Shown: one piece after another, positions 49,863-57,980 of the stretch | Numbering within the stretch: position 1 is the first letter of the stretch | Layout: each line of letters begins with the position of its first letter | From: Thioclava sp. JE_KL1 | GTDB taxonomy: Bacteria; Pseudomonadota; Alphaproteobacteria; Rhodobacterales; Rhodobacteraceae | Direction of reading: 5' to 3' | Assembly: GCF_009296265.1 (NCBI RefSeq) | Contig: NZ_WBJS01000004.1 | Span: 1-64,000 of the forward strand | Length of the DNA stretch: 64,000 nt | Notes under the pieces: generated by a model | Database searches by the model: none | Told to the model about the DNA's origin: nothing | What the model saw: only the letters and a program-made list of their open reading frames with translations | Translations under genes and position numbers: made by a program

Positions 49863-51083
49863 TCAGTCGGTCTCCTGCGTCTTGCGGATCAGCCACCAGG
49901 CGAGGCTCGAACAGATCAACGTCGCGACCACCATTGGCAGTGCCGTGCCGTTGAAGGACAGACCCACGGGGGCTGCGATCACCACCGCGCCGACCGTCGA
50001 GATCGCGGCCACGATCGAGGCCGCCATGCCGGCGATATGACCCATATGCTCCAGCGCCAGCGCGTTCAGGTTCCCAAAGGTCAGGCCCGCCATCGCGAAG
50101 ACCGAGACCGAATAGACGAAGATGAACGGGAAGCCCGACGCACCGTCGGTCAGACCGCTAAGCACCAGCACCAGCATGACCGCAGAGATCGCCACCTGAG
50201 AGATATAGGTCCCCTTGACGATCTTGCGCATCCCCAGCCGCATCACGTAGCGCGCGTTGAAGATCGTGGCCGTGCCCGCCATCAGCGCGCCAATGGCGAA
50301 CCACATCGGGAAAGTGTCGGTCACGCCATGCGCCGCGTAAAGCTGTTGCGCGGTCGACAGCAGCGCGAACATCTGCCCGAAACCCAGCGTCATGGTCACG
50401 ATATAGAGCCGCACATCGGAATGGGTGATCACCTCCAGCGCCGCAGCGCGCAGCTTCGACACGTTCAACGGGCGGCGATCCTCGGGAGCGAGCGTTTCCG
50501 GTTGCCGGATCATCAGCCAGCTCACGCCGACGCAGCCAAAGACCATGAAAGCCCAGAACACGCCGCGCCAGCCCGCAAACGCGATCACGAGTTGGCCGAT
50601 CGACGGCGCCACGGCGGGCACGAGGATGAAGATCATCATGATGAAGGAGGTGATCTTCGCCATCTCGCGCCCGGCAAACAGATCGCGCACCAGCGCCATC
50701 ACGGTGATCCGAGGCCCCGAGGCGCCGATCCCTTGCAGCACCCGCGCGGCCAGCAGCGCCTCGAGGCTCTGCGCATGGGCGGCGACGAATGCCCCGACCA
50801 TGTAGATCGCGATCCCGCCTGCGATGGTCTTGCGACGCCCGAGCGCATCCGAGATCGGCCCGGCAAACAGCGTGCCGACGCCCATACCCAGAACGAAGGA
50901 GGTCAGCACCAACTGCGCGCGGTTCACCGCATCGGGACTCAGTTCTTCCGCGATCTGCGGTAGGGCCGGCAGCATCCCGTCGATCGAGAAGGCGACCGTC
51001 GCGATTAGCGAGGCGAGCATGACCGTCAGTTCGGGCAGCGAAAGAGGCGTGCGCGCCCGGGGCGCGTCAGAGATCTGAGACAT
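49863..51083 (-). CDS. MFS multidrug exporter, Bcr/CflA type
   Basis: A 406-residue proton-driven exporter with 12 predicted membrane helices. The Bcr/CflA features are FSIDGMLPALPQIAEEL in helix 1, the motif-A loop GPISDALGRRKTIAGG, and ARVLQGIGASGPRITVMALVRDLF with motif C-like sequence nearby (VPAVAPSIGQLV). Substrate unknown. ATG 51083 begins MSQISDAPRARTPLS; an earlier start at 51143 overruns a non-matching leader. A stretch of 138 bases upstream shows nothing recognisable. Confidence 0.9.
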   Translation of the reverse strand: MSQISDAPRARTPLSLPELTVMLASLIATVAFSIDGMLPALPQIAEELSPDAVNRAQLVLTSFVLGMGVGTLFAGPISDALGRRKTIAGGIAIYMVGAFVAAHAQSLEALLAARVLQGIGASGPRITVMALVRDLFAGREMAKITSFIMMIFILVPAVAPSIGQLVIAFAGWRGVFWAFMVFGCVGVSWLMIRQPETLAPEDRRPLNVSKLRAAALEVITHSDVRLYIVTMTLGFGQMFALLSTAQQLYAAHGVTDTFPMWFAIGALMAGTATIFNARYVMRLGMRKIVKGTYISQVAISAVMLVLVLSGLTDGASGFPFIFVYSVSVFAMAGLTFGNLNALALEHMGHIAGMAASIVAAISTVGAVVIAAPVGLSFNGTALPMVVATLICSSLAWWLIRKTQETD

Positions 51084-51221
51084 TCTGGGGGACTTTCCGA
51101 AAGTCGGATTTATTCGAAGCGCGAGCATAGGGGGCTGCGCCAATTTGGCCAGAGGGCCGGGCGCGCAGCCCCCTGTGCGCTCACGCGATAGTGACGGCGG
51201 TTGCGACGCCGGACAAAGCGG

Positions 51222-51869
51222 TCAGTGCTGGGTCGCGTCGGAGGGTGCGCCGGACAGCTCGTCGATCACCTTCAGCCACAAATCGGTCGGCTGTGCGCCG
51301 CTCACAAGATGAGCATTGGCGACAACGACCGAGGGCACCGCGTTGATCCCACGCTCGCGCGCATGCGCTTCCTTGGCGACGATCGTGTCGATATCGGCAT
51401 CCGAGGCCAGCAGCCGCTCCACCAGTCGCGGATCCATCTTCGCGGCCTCCGCCACCTCGCACAGCACGGTCGCGTCGCCGATATTGCGCCCGTCGCGCCA
51501 ATGCGCGGCCAGCAGCCCCTCCATCACGTCCTCCTGACGCTCTTCCAGCCCCGCCCAATGGAGCAGGCGATGCGCGTTGCGCGTGTTGGGCTGGTGGGTG
51601 ACGCGCTCGGGGTGGAAATCGTAGCCCTCGGCCTCAGCGATCTCTAGGAGCTGCACATGCATCTTCGCGGCCCCGTCCTGACCGAATTTCGCCTGCAGGT
51701 AATCCGCGCGCGGCATCCCCTCGGGCGGCATCGTCGGGTTCAGCTCGAACGGCTGCCAGGCGCGCTGAAACGGGTGGTTGGGTCGTTGCGCCAAGGCCCG
51801 GTCCAGACGCGCCTTGCCGATGAAGCACCACGGGCAAACGGGATCGGCGAAAATATCGAGCGTGATCAT
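51222..51869 (-). CDS. DsbA-family thiol oxidoreductase (FrnE type)
   Basis: A 215-residue cytoplasmic DsbA-like protein with no signal peptide. The redox motif is CPWC (C12/C15) in FADPVCPWCFIG, then the inserted helical domain and the cis-proline loop GINAVPSVVVANAHLVSGAQP. FrnE-type proteins act in polyketide maturation or oxidative stress; other relatives are 2-hydroxychromene-2-carboxylate isomerases. Its start overlaps the stop of the acyl-CoA synthetase by four bases, suggesting linked function. Confidence 0.88.
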   Translation of the reverse strand: MITLDIFADPVCPWCFIGKARLDRALAQRPNHPFQRAWQPFELNPTMPPEGMPRADYLQAKFGQDGAAKMHVQLLEIAEAEGYDFHPERVTHQPNTRNAHRLLHWAGLEERQEDVMEGLLAAHWRDGRNIGDATVLCEVAEAAKMDPRLVERLLASDADIDTIVAKEAHARERGINAVPSVVVANAHLVSGAQPTDLWLKVIDELSGAPSDATQH

Positions 51870-53386
51870 GAGGTGACCTCCTGTTGCAGCATGGCGCGGA
51901 TTTCCGAGCGCAGCACCTTGCCGTTACGGTTGCGGGGCAGGGCGGCGATATGGGCGTAAAGGCGGGGTTGCTTGTAGCGTGCAAGCCGCGCCTCGGCATG
52001 GGCGCGCAGCGCGTCTTCCCCGGCCTCGCCGGTATAGGCGAGCGCGATGACGCTGGCATCGGCCTTCACCGCGATCTCGACGGCGGCGACGTCGCCTGCG
52101 CCGGGGCAGTCATGCATGACCTCTTCGACCTCGATCGGCGAGACCCGGAAGCCGCCCGCGTTCATCATATCATAGCCACGCCCGAGATAGGTGATCGCAC
52201 CGTCTTCGCCCATCGAGACCGTGTCGCCGGTCACGAACCACGGGCCGACCCGGCGCGCCGCCGTCTCCTCGGGGGCGTTCCAATAGCCCAGATAGAGCCC
52301 CGGATCGCTTTCATGGATCGCAAGCTGACCCGGCTCGCCACGGGGCACCGGCTGCCCATCCTCGCCCAGCACGGCGACATGACGACCCGCCTGCGGATAG
52401 CCGCAGGTACCGGGCGGCGCGGGATGATCCGGACTGCCCGAGATGAAGGTCGAGCATTCCGACATGCCGAGCGCCTCATAAACCTTGGTGCCCGTCGCCG
52501 CGTTCCAGGCCGCGCGCGTGGGGTCTGGCAGCGCCTCGCCAGCGCTCAACCCATGGCGCAGCTTCGGCAGCGACAGCGTCTCGTGATGCTTCAGGATTTG
52601 CCGATAGACCCCGGGGGCGGCTGCGAAGATCGTCGCGTCGAACCGTTTGAGCAGCAAGGGCAGGCTGCGCGGCTCCACCCCGTCCGCCGGGATCAGCGCG
52701 GTCGCGCCGAGCGTCCACGGATCCATCAGCCCGGTCCCGAGCGTGTAGGTCCAGTTGAAGGCACCCGCATGCATCAGACGGTCGTCCGACCCCATGCCAT
52801 ACCAGCCGCGATACATCATCTGGCGCGCCCAGATCGCACGATGAGCTTGCATCACGGCGCGCGCCGAACCGCCCGTGCCGGAGGTGAAAATCATGTAGGC
52901 GAGGCGGTTCGGATCGCCCATCGCGTAGTCGCAGGGCGCGGCCTCCTCGGCCTTGCGCAGAATTTCGGCAGGAATCACGCGCGCCGGATGCTCGGGCAGG
53001 GCGATCCCGTCGCCCGCCACGACCGCCGCCGGATTGAGATCGGCCGCGAGCTTGGTGATCTTGGCCTCGGTCAGCTGCGCCGAGGTCGGCACGGGCACGA
53101 GCCCGGCGGCGATGGCGCCAAGGAAAGCGATGGGAAATTCCGGCCCGTTGCCCAGCCGCAGCATCACGCGGTCGCCGGGCGTCAGCCCCGCCTCGAGCAA
53201 AAGCGTCCCCGCACCGCGCACCGCCGCGATCAGCCGCCCATAGGACCAACGCTGCGCGCCCGAGGGCTTCACGATCTGCATCGCGAGCTTGTCGGGGGTC
53301 GCCGCGCCAGCCGCTAAAACATGTGCGGCCATGTTGAAGGCGCTAGGCGGGTCGGGGATCGGGTCTGTGCGGTAAACGGAATCCAT
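51866..53386 (-). CDS. AMP-dependent acyl-CoA synthetase/ligase
   Basis: A 506-residue adenylate-forming enzyme. Core motifs: A3 YMIFTSGTGGSARAVMQAH (P-loop), A5 YEALGMSECSTF, A7 FVTGDTVSMGEDG, A8 YLGRGYDMMNAGGFRVSPIEVEE and the C-terminal lysine in PRNRNGKVLRSEI. It activates a carboxylic acid as acyl-AMP and then CoA thioester. The layout suits benzoate- or medium-chain-type ligases; the substrate is not identifiable. It is coupled to the DsbA-like gene downstream. Confidence 0.9.
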   Translation of the reverse strand: MDSVYRTDPIPDPPSAFNMAAHVLAAGAATPDKLAMQIVKPSGAQRWSYGRLIAAVRGAGTLLLEAGLTPGDRVMLRLGNGPEFPIAFLGAIAAGLVPVPTSAQLTEAKITKLAADLNPAAVVAGDGIALPEHPARVIPAEILRKAEEAAPCDYAMGDPNRLAYMIFTSGTGGSARAVMQAHRAIWARQMMYRGWYGMGSDDRLMHAGAFNWTYTLGTGLMDPWTLGATALIPADGVEPRSLPLLLKRFDATIFAAAPGVYRQILKHHETLSLPKLRHGLSAGEALPDPTRAAWNAATGTKVYEALGMSECSTFISGSPDHPAPPGTCGYPQAGRHVAVLGEDGQPVPRGEPGQLAIHESDPGLYLGYWNAPEETAARRVGPWFVTGDTVSMGEDGAITYLGRGYDMMNAGGFRVSPIEVEEVMHDCPGAGDVAAVEIAVKADASVIALAYTGEAGEDALRAHAEARLARYKQPRLYAHIAALPRNRNGKVLRSEIRAMLQQEVTS

Positions 53387-53452
53387 GCAGCCTAGCTAGG
53401 ACGCAGCACGCGCCCGAGCAAGCCCGAACGCGCCGACATCACTTTCGCTTCG

Positions 53453-53571
53453 CCTTGGCGAAAATATCCCGGGGGTGAGGCGGGACGAGCGGCCTTCCGG
53501 AGGAAGGACGCCCCGCCGAACGCCCGGAGCGCAAGCTAAGGGCCGCGCAGCCGCGGGGGCAGAGCCCCCTG
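53453..53571. repeat. Dispersed intergenic repeat, long form (copy 5)
   Basis: CCTTGGCGAAAATATCCCGG, the GGCGGGACGAGCGGCCTTCC middle, GGAAGGACGCCCCGCCGAACG, and a terminal GGGGGCAGAGCCCCC hairpin. Nearly the same as 23003-23124. It lies between the acyl-CoA synthetase start and the end of the small acidic gene. Confidence 0.85.
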
Positions 53572-53595
53572 CAACCTAGGTCATGCGCGCGACGC

Positions 53596-53919
53596 TCACT
53601 CTTCGTCGTCGTCGCCGAAGCGGGCGTCGTCGTCATACTCGTCTTCGCCCTCGCCGACATATTTCGCCGACAGCGCAATCGAATGACCGTCATGGGTCGG
53701 GTCCATGACCACGTCGGAGGGCAATTCGCCCCGCATCCAGTCGCGGATTTCGTCGCGCGCGTCGGCCGGCTCCTGTTCGGTCAGCTCGGCGATATACCGG
53801 ATGAAGGCCTTTTGATCGCCGTCGATCTCGTCAAGTTCGGCCTCGTCGGCTTCGGGCCATTTGTCCACGATCGCCTCGTAAAATGCCGCCCAGTTTTCCT
53901 CGATATGGTGCCATTTCAT
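53596..53919 (-). CDS. Small acidic protein with CsbD-like N-terminus
   Basis: A 107-residue, strongly acidic protein. It begins MKWHHIEENWAAFYEAIVDKW, similar to CsbD-like stress proteins, then ADEAELDEIDGDQKAFIRYIAELT and an acidic tail (YDDDARFGDDDEE). No signal peptide. CsbD relatives are stress-induced in several bacteria, but the resemblance covers only the first third, so the function is open. AAAGGATC precedes the ATG. Confidence 0.75.
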   Translation of the reverse strand: MKWHHIEENWAAFYEAIVDKWPEADEAELDEIDGDQKAFIRYIAELTEQEPADARDEIRDWMRGELPSDVVMDPTHDGHSIALSAKYVGEGEDEYDDDARFGDDDEE

Positions 53920-54052
53920 CGCTTTTGATCCTTTTCTTCGCGGCTCGTCTCACGGGCGGCCCTATTTCTGAGAAAGGGACGCCCGGGGGGCTTTGCAAGG
54001 CACAAGGCAAAGATACCTCGCGCGGTTCCATATCGTGATCAGTTCCGGGAGT

Positions 54053-54172
54053 TTACCTGAACCAGCCCTGCACCGAGCGCGCACCGCCAGAGATGTCGTC
54101 GCCCACACCGGCCACCGTGTTGCAGCCCGCCAATGCCGCAGCGACTGCTGCCAGAAGGATGAGTTTTTTCAT
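54053..54172 (-). CDS. Entericidin-type small lipoprotein
   Basis: A 39-residue protein too short for many gene finders: MKKLILLAAVAAALAGC (lipobox LAGC, C17), then NTVAGVGDDISGGARSVQG and a WFR end. The VxGxGxDI core after the lipid cysteine is the entericidin A/B signature. Entericidins are small envelope lipoproteins first described as a toxin/antidote pair in E. coli; single copies are widespread. Its ATG overlaps the binding-protein stop (ATGA), so it is translated with it. Confidence 0.85.
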   Translation of the reverse strand: MKKLILLAAVAAALAGCNTVAGVGDDISGGARSVQGWFR

Positions 54173-55995
54173 TGTCCTGCCTCTTGATACCACCAGACAT
54201 CGGGTTGGAAACCCGGCCATGCCCCGTATAGCGGGGTCTTCTCAGGGTAGTGAAGCTGCTTGATATGGGCGATGCGGTCAACCGGGGCATACCAGATCGG
54301 GATGACATAGCGACCTGCAGTCAACACTCGGTCGAGCGCATGGGTCGCGGCGACGAAATCCTCGTGGCTTTTGGCGTCGAGCATGGCCTTGACCATCGCC
54401 TCGGCGGCCGGGGAGTTCATGCCCATCCAGTTGCGCGAGCCGGGCTCTTTCACGCCTTTCGAACCCCAATAAAGGTTCTGCTCGTTGCCGGGCGACAGCG
54501 ACAGCGCGCGCCAGTACCATGCCATGTCGAAATCATAGGCATTGGTGCGCTGCGTATATTGCGCGTCGTCGATCACGGTCACTTTCGGGAAAATGCCCAG
54601 CTTCTTGAGCGCCTCGATGTAGATATCGACGATGCTCTGGGTTTCGGCCGCGCCTTGCTGCAGCACGATCTCGAAGGTGAAGGGCTTGCCGTCCTTCTTC
54701 AGAACGCCATCGCTATCGACCTGCCAGCCCGCGTCTTCCAGCAGCTTCGCCGCGGCGCGCATGTTCTTGCGGTTGCGCACGCCACCATCCGAACTCGGCA
54801 GCGAATAGCCGTCAATCGTGCCGGGCGGGAGCTGATCTGCGAACGGCTCCAGCAGGGCTTTGACCTTGTCCGCTGCGGGGCCGTGCTCCATCCCAAGCTC
54901 GGAATTCGAGAAGTAGGAGGAAATCCGCGGCTCCGCGCCGCCATTGATGGTCTTGTTGATGAACTCGAAATTGAACGCATCGATCATCGCCTGACGCACC
55001 CGCCAATCGGCGAAGACCGGGTTGCGGGTGTTCATCACCAGCCCCTTGATCCCCGAGGGGCGCCCGTTCGGGATCTCGGATTTCACCACGTCGCCCGATT
55101 GCACGGCGGGGAAGTTGTAATTGCGGCCCCAGTCGGCGGCGTTCCATTCGGTATAGCTGTCGGTCTCGCCGCCCTTGAAGGCCTCGAACACGACCCCGCC
55201 ATCGCCGAAATAGTCGTAGCGGATCGTGTCGAAATTGTTCCGGCCCTTGTTGAAACCCAAATCCTTGCCCCAGTAATCGGGGTTGCGCTTCAGCTCGATG
55301 AATTTGCCGGGATCGACGCGGCCCACAACATAAGGCCCGGACCCGATCGGCGCTATATTGGTGGTGGAGGCGAAGTTGTGCCCCTCCCACTGCGCTTTCT
55401 CCAGCACCGGGCGCATCCCCATGATCAGCGCCATTTCGCGGTCCTTCACCTCGGGTTTGAAGGTGATGCGGACCTTGCGCTCGCCGGTCTTCTCGATCTT
55501 CTCGACCTTCGACCAGGCGTTCTGGTAGCGCGGATGGCCTTCGGTCCCGAGCGTTTCATAGGACCAGATCACATCCGCGACCGTCACCGGATTGCCGTCG
55601 GAGAACTTCGCCTCGGGGCGCAGGGTGAACTCCACCCAGGTGCGATCAGGATCGGTCTCCACCGATTCGGCGAGAAGCCCGTACAACGTGAAAGGCTCGT
55701 CCATCGAGCGGCCCATCAGCGATTCGGCGACATAGCGGCTGATTCCCTCCGCCGGGCGGCCGTTCAAAATCCACGGGTTAAGCGAATCGAACATGCCGGC
55801 CACGCCAAATCTGATCTCGCCACCCTTGGGCGCGTCGGGATTGGCATAGGGCAGGTGGGTAAAGCCGGCCGGAAGTGCAGGCTCTCCGTACATTGCAATC
55901 GCAGGTTGTGGCTCCGCGGCGGCGATCCCTGTAAATACAGGGGCGAGCCCGAAAAGCGCCCCGCCGAGTAAATGGAAAAACACCGATCTCGTCAT
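54169..55995 (-). CDS. Extracellular solute-binding protein, peptide/microcin (YejA-like) family 5
   Basis: A 608-residue periplasmic receptor. The signal peptide follows ATG 55995 (TRSVFFHLLGGALFGLAPVF, ending IAAAEP). Family 5 features: MYGEPALPAGFTHLPYANPD, KGGEIRFGVAGMFDSLNPW, LYGLLAESVETDPDRTW, FKPEVKDREMALIMGM, and VIPIWYAPVDRIAH near the end. Length and the FTHLPYANP opening point to the YejA subgroup, which binds microcin C or oligopeptides. No permease or ATPase gene adjoins it; only the entericidin is coupled downstream. Confidence 0.9.
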   Translation of the reverse strand: MTRSVFFHLLGGALFGLAPVFTGIAAAEPQPAIAMYGEPALPAGFTHLPYANPDAPKGGEIRFGVAGMFDSLNPWILNGRPAEGISRYVAESLMGRSMDEPFTLYGLLAESVETDPDRTWVEFTLRPEAKFSDGNPVTVADVIWSYETLGTEGHPRYQNAWSKVEKIEKTGERKVRITFKPEVKDREMALIMGMRPVLEKAQWEGHNFASTTNIAPIGSGPYVVGRVDPGKFIELKRNPDYWGKDLGFNKGRNNFDTIRYDYFGDGGVVFEAFKGGETDSYTEWNAADWGRNYNFPAVQSGDVVKSEIPNGRPSGIKGLVMNTRNPVFADWRVRQAMIDAFNFEFINKTINGGAEPRISSYFSNSELGMEHGPAADKVKALLEPFADQLPPGTIDGYSLPSSDGGVRNRKNMRAAAKLLEDAGWQVDSDGVLKKDGKPFTFEIVLQQGAAETQSIVDIYIEALKKLGIFPKVTVIDDAQYTQRTNAYDFDMAWYWRALSLSPGNEQNLYWGSKGVKEPGSRNWMGMNSPAAEAMVKAMLDAKSHEDFVAATHALDRVLTAGRYVIPIWYAPVDRIAHIKQLHYPEKTPLYGAWPGFQPDVWWYQEAGQ

Positions 55996-56070
55996 GTTAA
56001 CAATCCCTGCCTTGCCTGCATTTATTGGCGCCAAGCTAGCGAGAGGTTTGAAACTGCGCAAACTTTTCCC

Positions 56071-56099
56071 TTGGAGAGCGGCGCAGGATTGCTTATAAG
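56071..56099 (+). promoter_or_regulatory. Sigma-70-type promoter of the small-RNA candidate
   Basis: TTGGAG and TATAAG are separated by exactly 17 bases, giving a predicted start near 56106. One of the best -35/-10 pairs in the window, with no gene between it and the terminator at 56152. Confidence 0.6.
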
Positions 56100-56105
56100 G
56101 GATGC

Positions 56106-56182
56106 ACTGCTCGATAGGTTTCTTGCCTGTATGAAACCTGCCTCATGACTTGACGCCCGCCCTAGCGCGGGCGTCTTTTTTT
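56106..56182 (+). ncRNA. Putative trans-acting small RNA
   Basis: About 77 bases in a 318-base gap between a divergent pair of genes. A hairpin AGGTTTC (56116-56122) / GAAACCT (56133-56139) with a TTGCCTGTAT loop is followed by a single-stranded CCTCATGACTT linker and a rho-independent terminator. The terminator stem is GACGCCCGC (56152-56160) / GCGGGCGTC (56167-56175) with seven T. No reading frame of note lies inside. Promoter-hairpin-terminator order is that of a bacterial sRNA. The alternative is a terminated leader of bdhA, but the terminator precedes bdhA by 130 bases. The rest of the gap shows nothing recognisable. Confidence 0.6.
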
Positions 56183-56313
56183 ACGTCATCCCCCAAGAAA
56201 ACAAGGTCCTCACCGCGATATCACGCGGTATTGCGCTTGCAGCATGGCGTTCGCAGGCGCGGCACGGCATGATCCCGGCGAATCCGTAACTTATCGCCAC
56301 CGAAGGAGAGAAC

Positions 56314-57087
56314 ATGTCGCTTCAGGGAAAAACCGCCGTCATTACCGGGTCGAATTCCGGGATCGGTCTCGGGGTCGCGCGCGAACTGGCGCGGGCCGGC
56401 GCCGATGTCGTCATCAACTCCTTCACCGATCGCGATGAGGACCATCAGCTCGCCGCCGATATCGCGAAGGAATTCGGCGTCACCGCACGCTACATCAAGG
56501 CCGATCTGTCGAAAGGCGCCGAGGCGCGCGCGCTGATCGAGCAGGCGGGCAAATGCGATATCCTCGTGAACAATGCGGGCATCCAGCACGTCTCGCCGAT
56601 CGAGGACTTCCCGGTCGAGAAATGGGATGCGATCATCGCGATCATGCTGACCTCGGCTTTCCACACCACCGCCGTCGCGCTTCCGATGATGCGCAAGGCG
56701 GGCTGGGGCCGGGTGGTCAACATCGCCTCCGCGCATGGTCTGACCGCGTCGCCCTATAAATCGGCCTATGTCTCGGCCAAGCACGGCGTTGTGGGCCTGA
56801 CCAAGGTCACCGCGCTCGAGACCGCGAAGGAAGACATCACCGTCAACGCGATCTGCCCGGGTTATGTGAAGACCCCGCTAGTCGAGGCGCAGATCCCCGA
56901 CACCGCGAAGGAATACAACATGACCGAGGAAGAGGTGATCGAGAAGGTCATCCTCGCGCGTCAGCCCTCGAAGGAATTCGCGACGGTCGAGCAGATCGGC
57001 GGCACCGCGGTGTTCCTGTGCTCGGACGCGGCGGCACAGATCACCGGGACCACGATCTCGGTCGATGGCGGCTGGACTGCACTGTAA
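56314..57087 (+). CDS. bdhA: 3-hydroxybutyrate dehydrogenase
   Basis: Oxidises D-3-hydroxybutyrate to acetoacetate with NAD+, in polyhydroxybutyrate breakdown. The 257-residue short-chain dehydrogenase has the Rossmann motif TGSNSGIGLGVA, NNAGIQHVSPIEDFP, the catalytic residues S139, Y152 and K156 (NIASAHGL, AYVSAKHG), and CPGYVKTPLVEAQI with the C-terminal GTTISVDGGW. The HVSPIE and LVEAQI segments mark the BdhA subgroup. GAAGGAGAG precedes the ATG. Confidence 0.92.
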   Translation: MSLQGKTAVITGSNSGIGLGVARELARAGADVVINSFTDRDEDHQLAADIAKEFGVTARYIKADLSKGAEARALIEQAGKCDILVNNAGIQHVSPIEDFPVEKWDAIIAIMLTSAFHTTAVALPMMRKAGWGRVVNIASAHGLTASPYKSAYVSAKHGVVGLTKVTALETAKEDITVNAICPGYVKTPLVEAQIPDTAKEYNMTEEEVIEKVILARQPSKEFATVEQIGGTAVFLCSDAAAQITGTTISVDGGWTAL

Positions 57088-57126
57088 TCGGAAACCCCTC
57101 TGGCGGAGCGGCAACGCTCCGCCGGA

Positions 57127-57789
57127 TCAATAGGGGCGCGACGAGAGCGCGCGCTCATGCGCCTGACGATGGGCGATCACGGCCTCCAGGCGGTTCTTCA
57201 CCCCGTATTTCTGCATGATATTCGTCATGTAGAACTTCACCGTCTTCTCGCTGATGGCGAGGCGCGTGGCGATTTCGCGGTTGGTCTTGCCGCGTTCCAA
57301 CTCCCGCAGCACCTGCATTTCGCGATGGGTGAGGTTCTCGCTCTCGGATTTCTCCTGACCGGATAGCGCCGCCTGCAGCAGCGCCGCCGCAAAGCTGGGC
57401 GAGACGAAGGTGCCGCCATGCAGGATCGCGTCGATCGCGGCCTGCAACTCCGAGACGCCCACGCCCTTGAGAATGTAGCCCTTTGCCCCCGCGCTCATCG
57501 CTTCGATCGCGGTTGCAGGCTCGTCGCAGGCGGTCAGCAGGATGCATTGCATGGACGGGTCATGGTCGATGATCTTGCGCAGCGCGTTCAGCCCGCCGCC
57601 GGGCATGCTGAGATCGAGGATCATCACGTCCGGCCTGCGCGTCCGGGCCAGCTCGATCGCGTCGATGGCAGAACTGCCCTGATCGATCACGTCGATCCCG
57701 AGCGCGTCTTGCAGGACGGCACACAGCCCCTGCCGGAAAATTGGATGATCATCGACAATACAAGCCGTCGTCGGCACGAAATTAGACAT
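57127..57789 (-). CDS. NarL/LuxR-family response regulator
   Basis: A 220-residue regulator: receiver domain (D13/D14, phosphoacceptor D59 in VMILDLSMPGGG, T83 region LLTACDE, lysine in YILKGVG) and a C-terminal LuxR-type helix-turn-helix (LTHREMQVLRELERGKTNREIATRL, SEKTVKFYMTNIMQKYGV). It is 191 bases downstream of the histidine kinase on the same strand. ATG 57789 is chosen; the frame extends upstream without a match. It probably controls genes nearby, including the divergent haem peroxidase, which is inference. Confidence 0.92.
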   Translation of the reverse strand: MSNFVPTTACIVDDHPIFRQGLCAVLQDALGIDVIDQGSSAIDAIELARTRRPDVMILDLSMPGGGLNALRKIIDHDPSMQCILLTACDEPATAIEAMSAGAKGYILKGVGVSELQAAIDAILHGGTFVSPSFAAALLQAALSGQEKSESENLTHREMQVLRELERGKTNREIATRLAISEKTVKFYMTNIMQKYGVKNRLEAVIAHRQAHERALSSRPY

Positions 57790-57980
57790 GGAAATACCCC
57801 TTAAACGATCCCGCAACCGCGTTCCCCAACGCGCGACGGCCATGCCGTCCGGAATGCCGCGAAATCCTTCTTCCCCCTGACCAACAGAATGAAGGTGTCC
57901 TGAATAAACACAATAAAGAAAGACGCTTACAGAATAGTCCCATCTGGCTATGGCTATAGACCGTTAGGATTACGTGCGCG

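Noticed and set aside
54039-54308. 89-residue minus-strand frame over the entericidin region
   Set aside because: It lies in a different frame from both the binding protein and the entericidin, whose lipobox and overlapping start are convincing.
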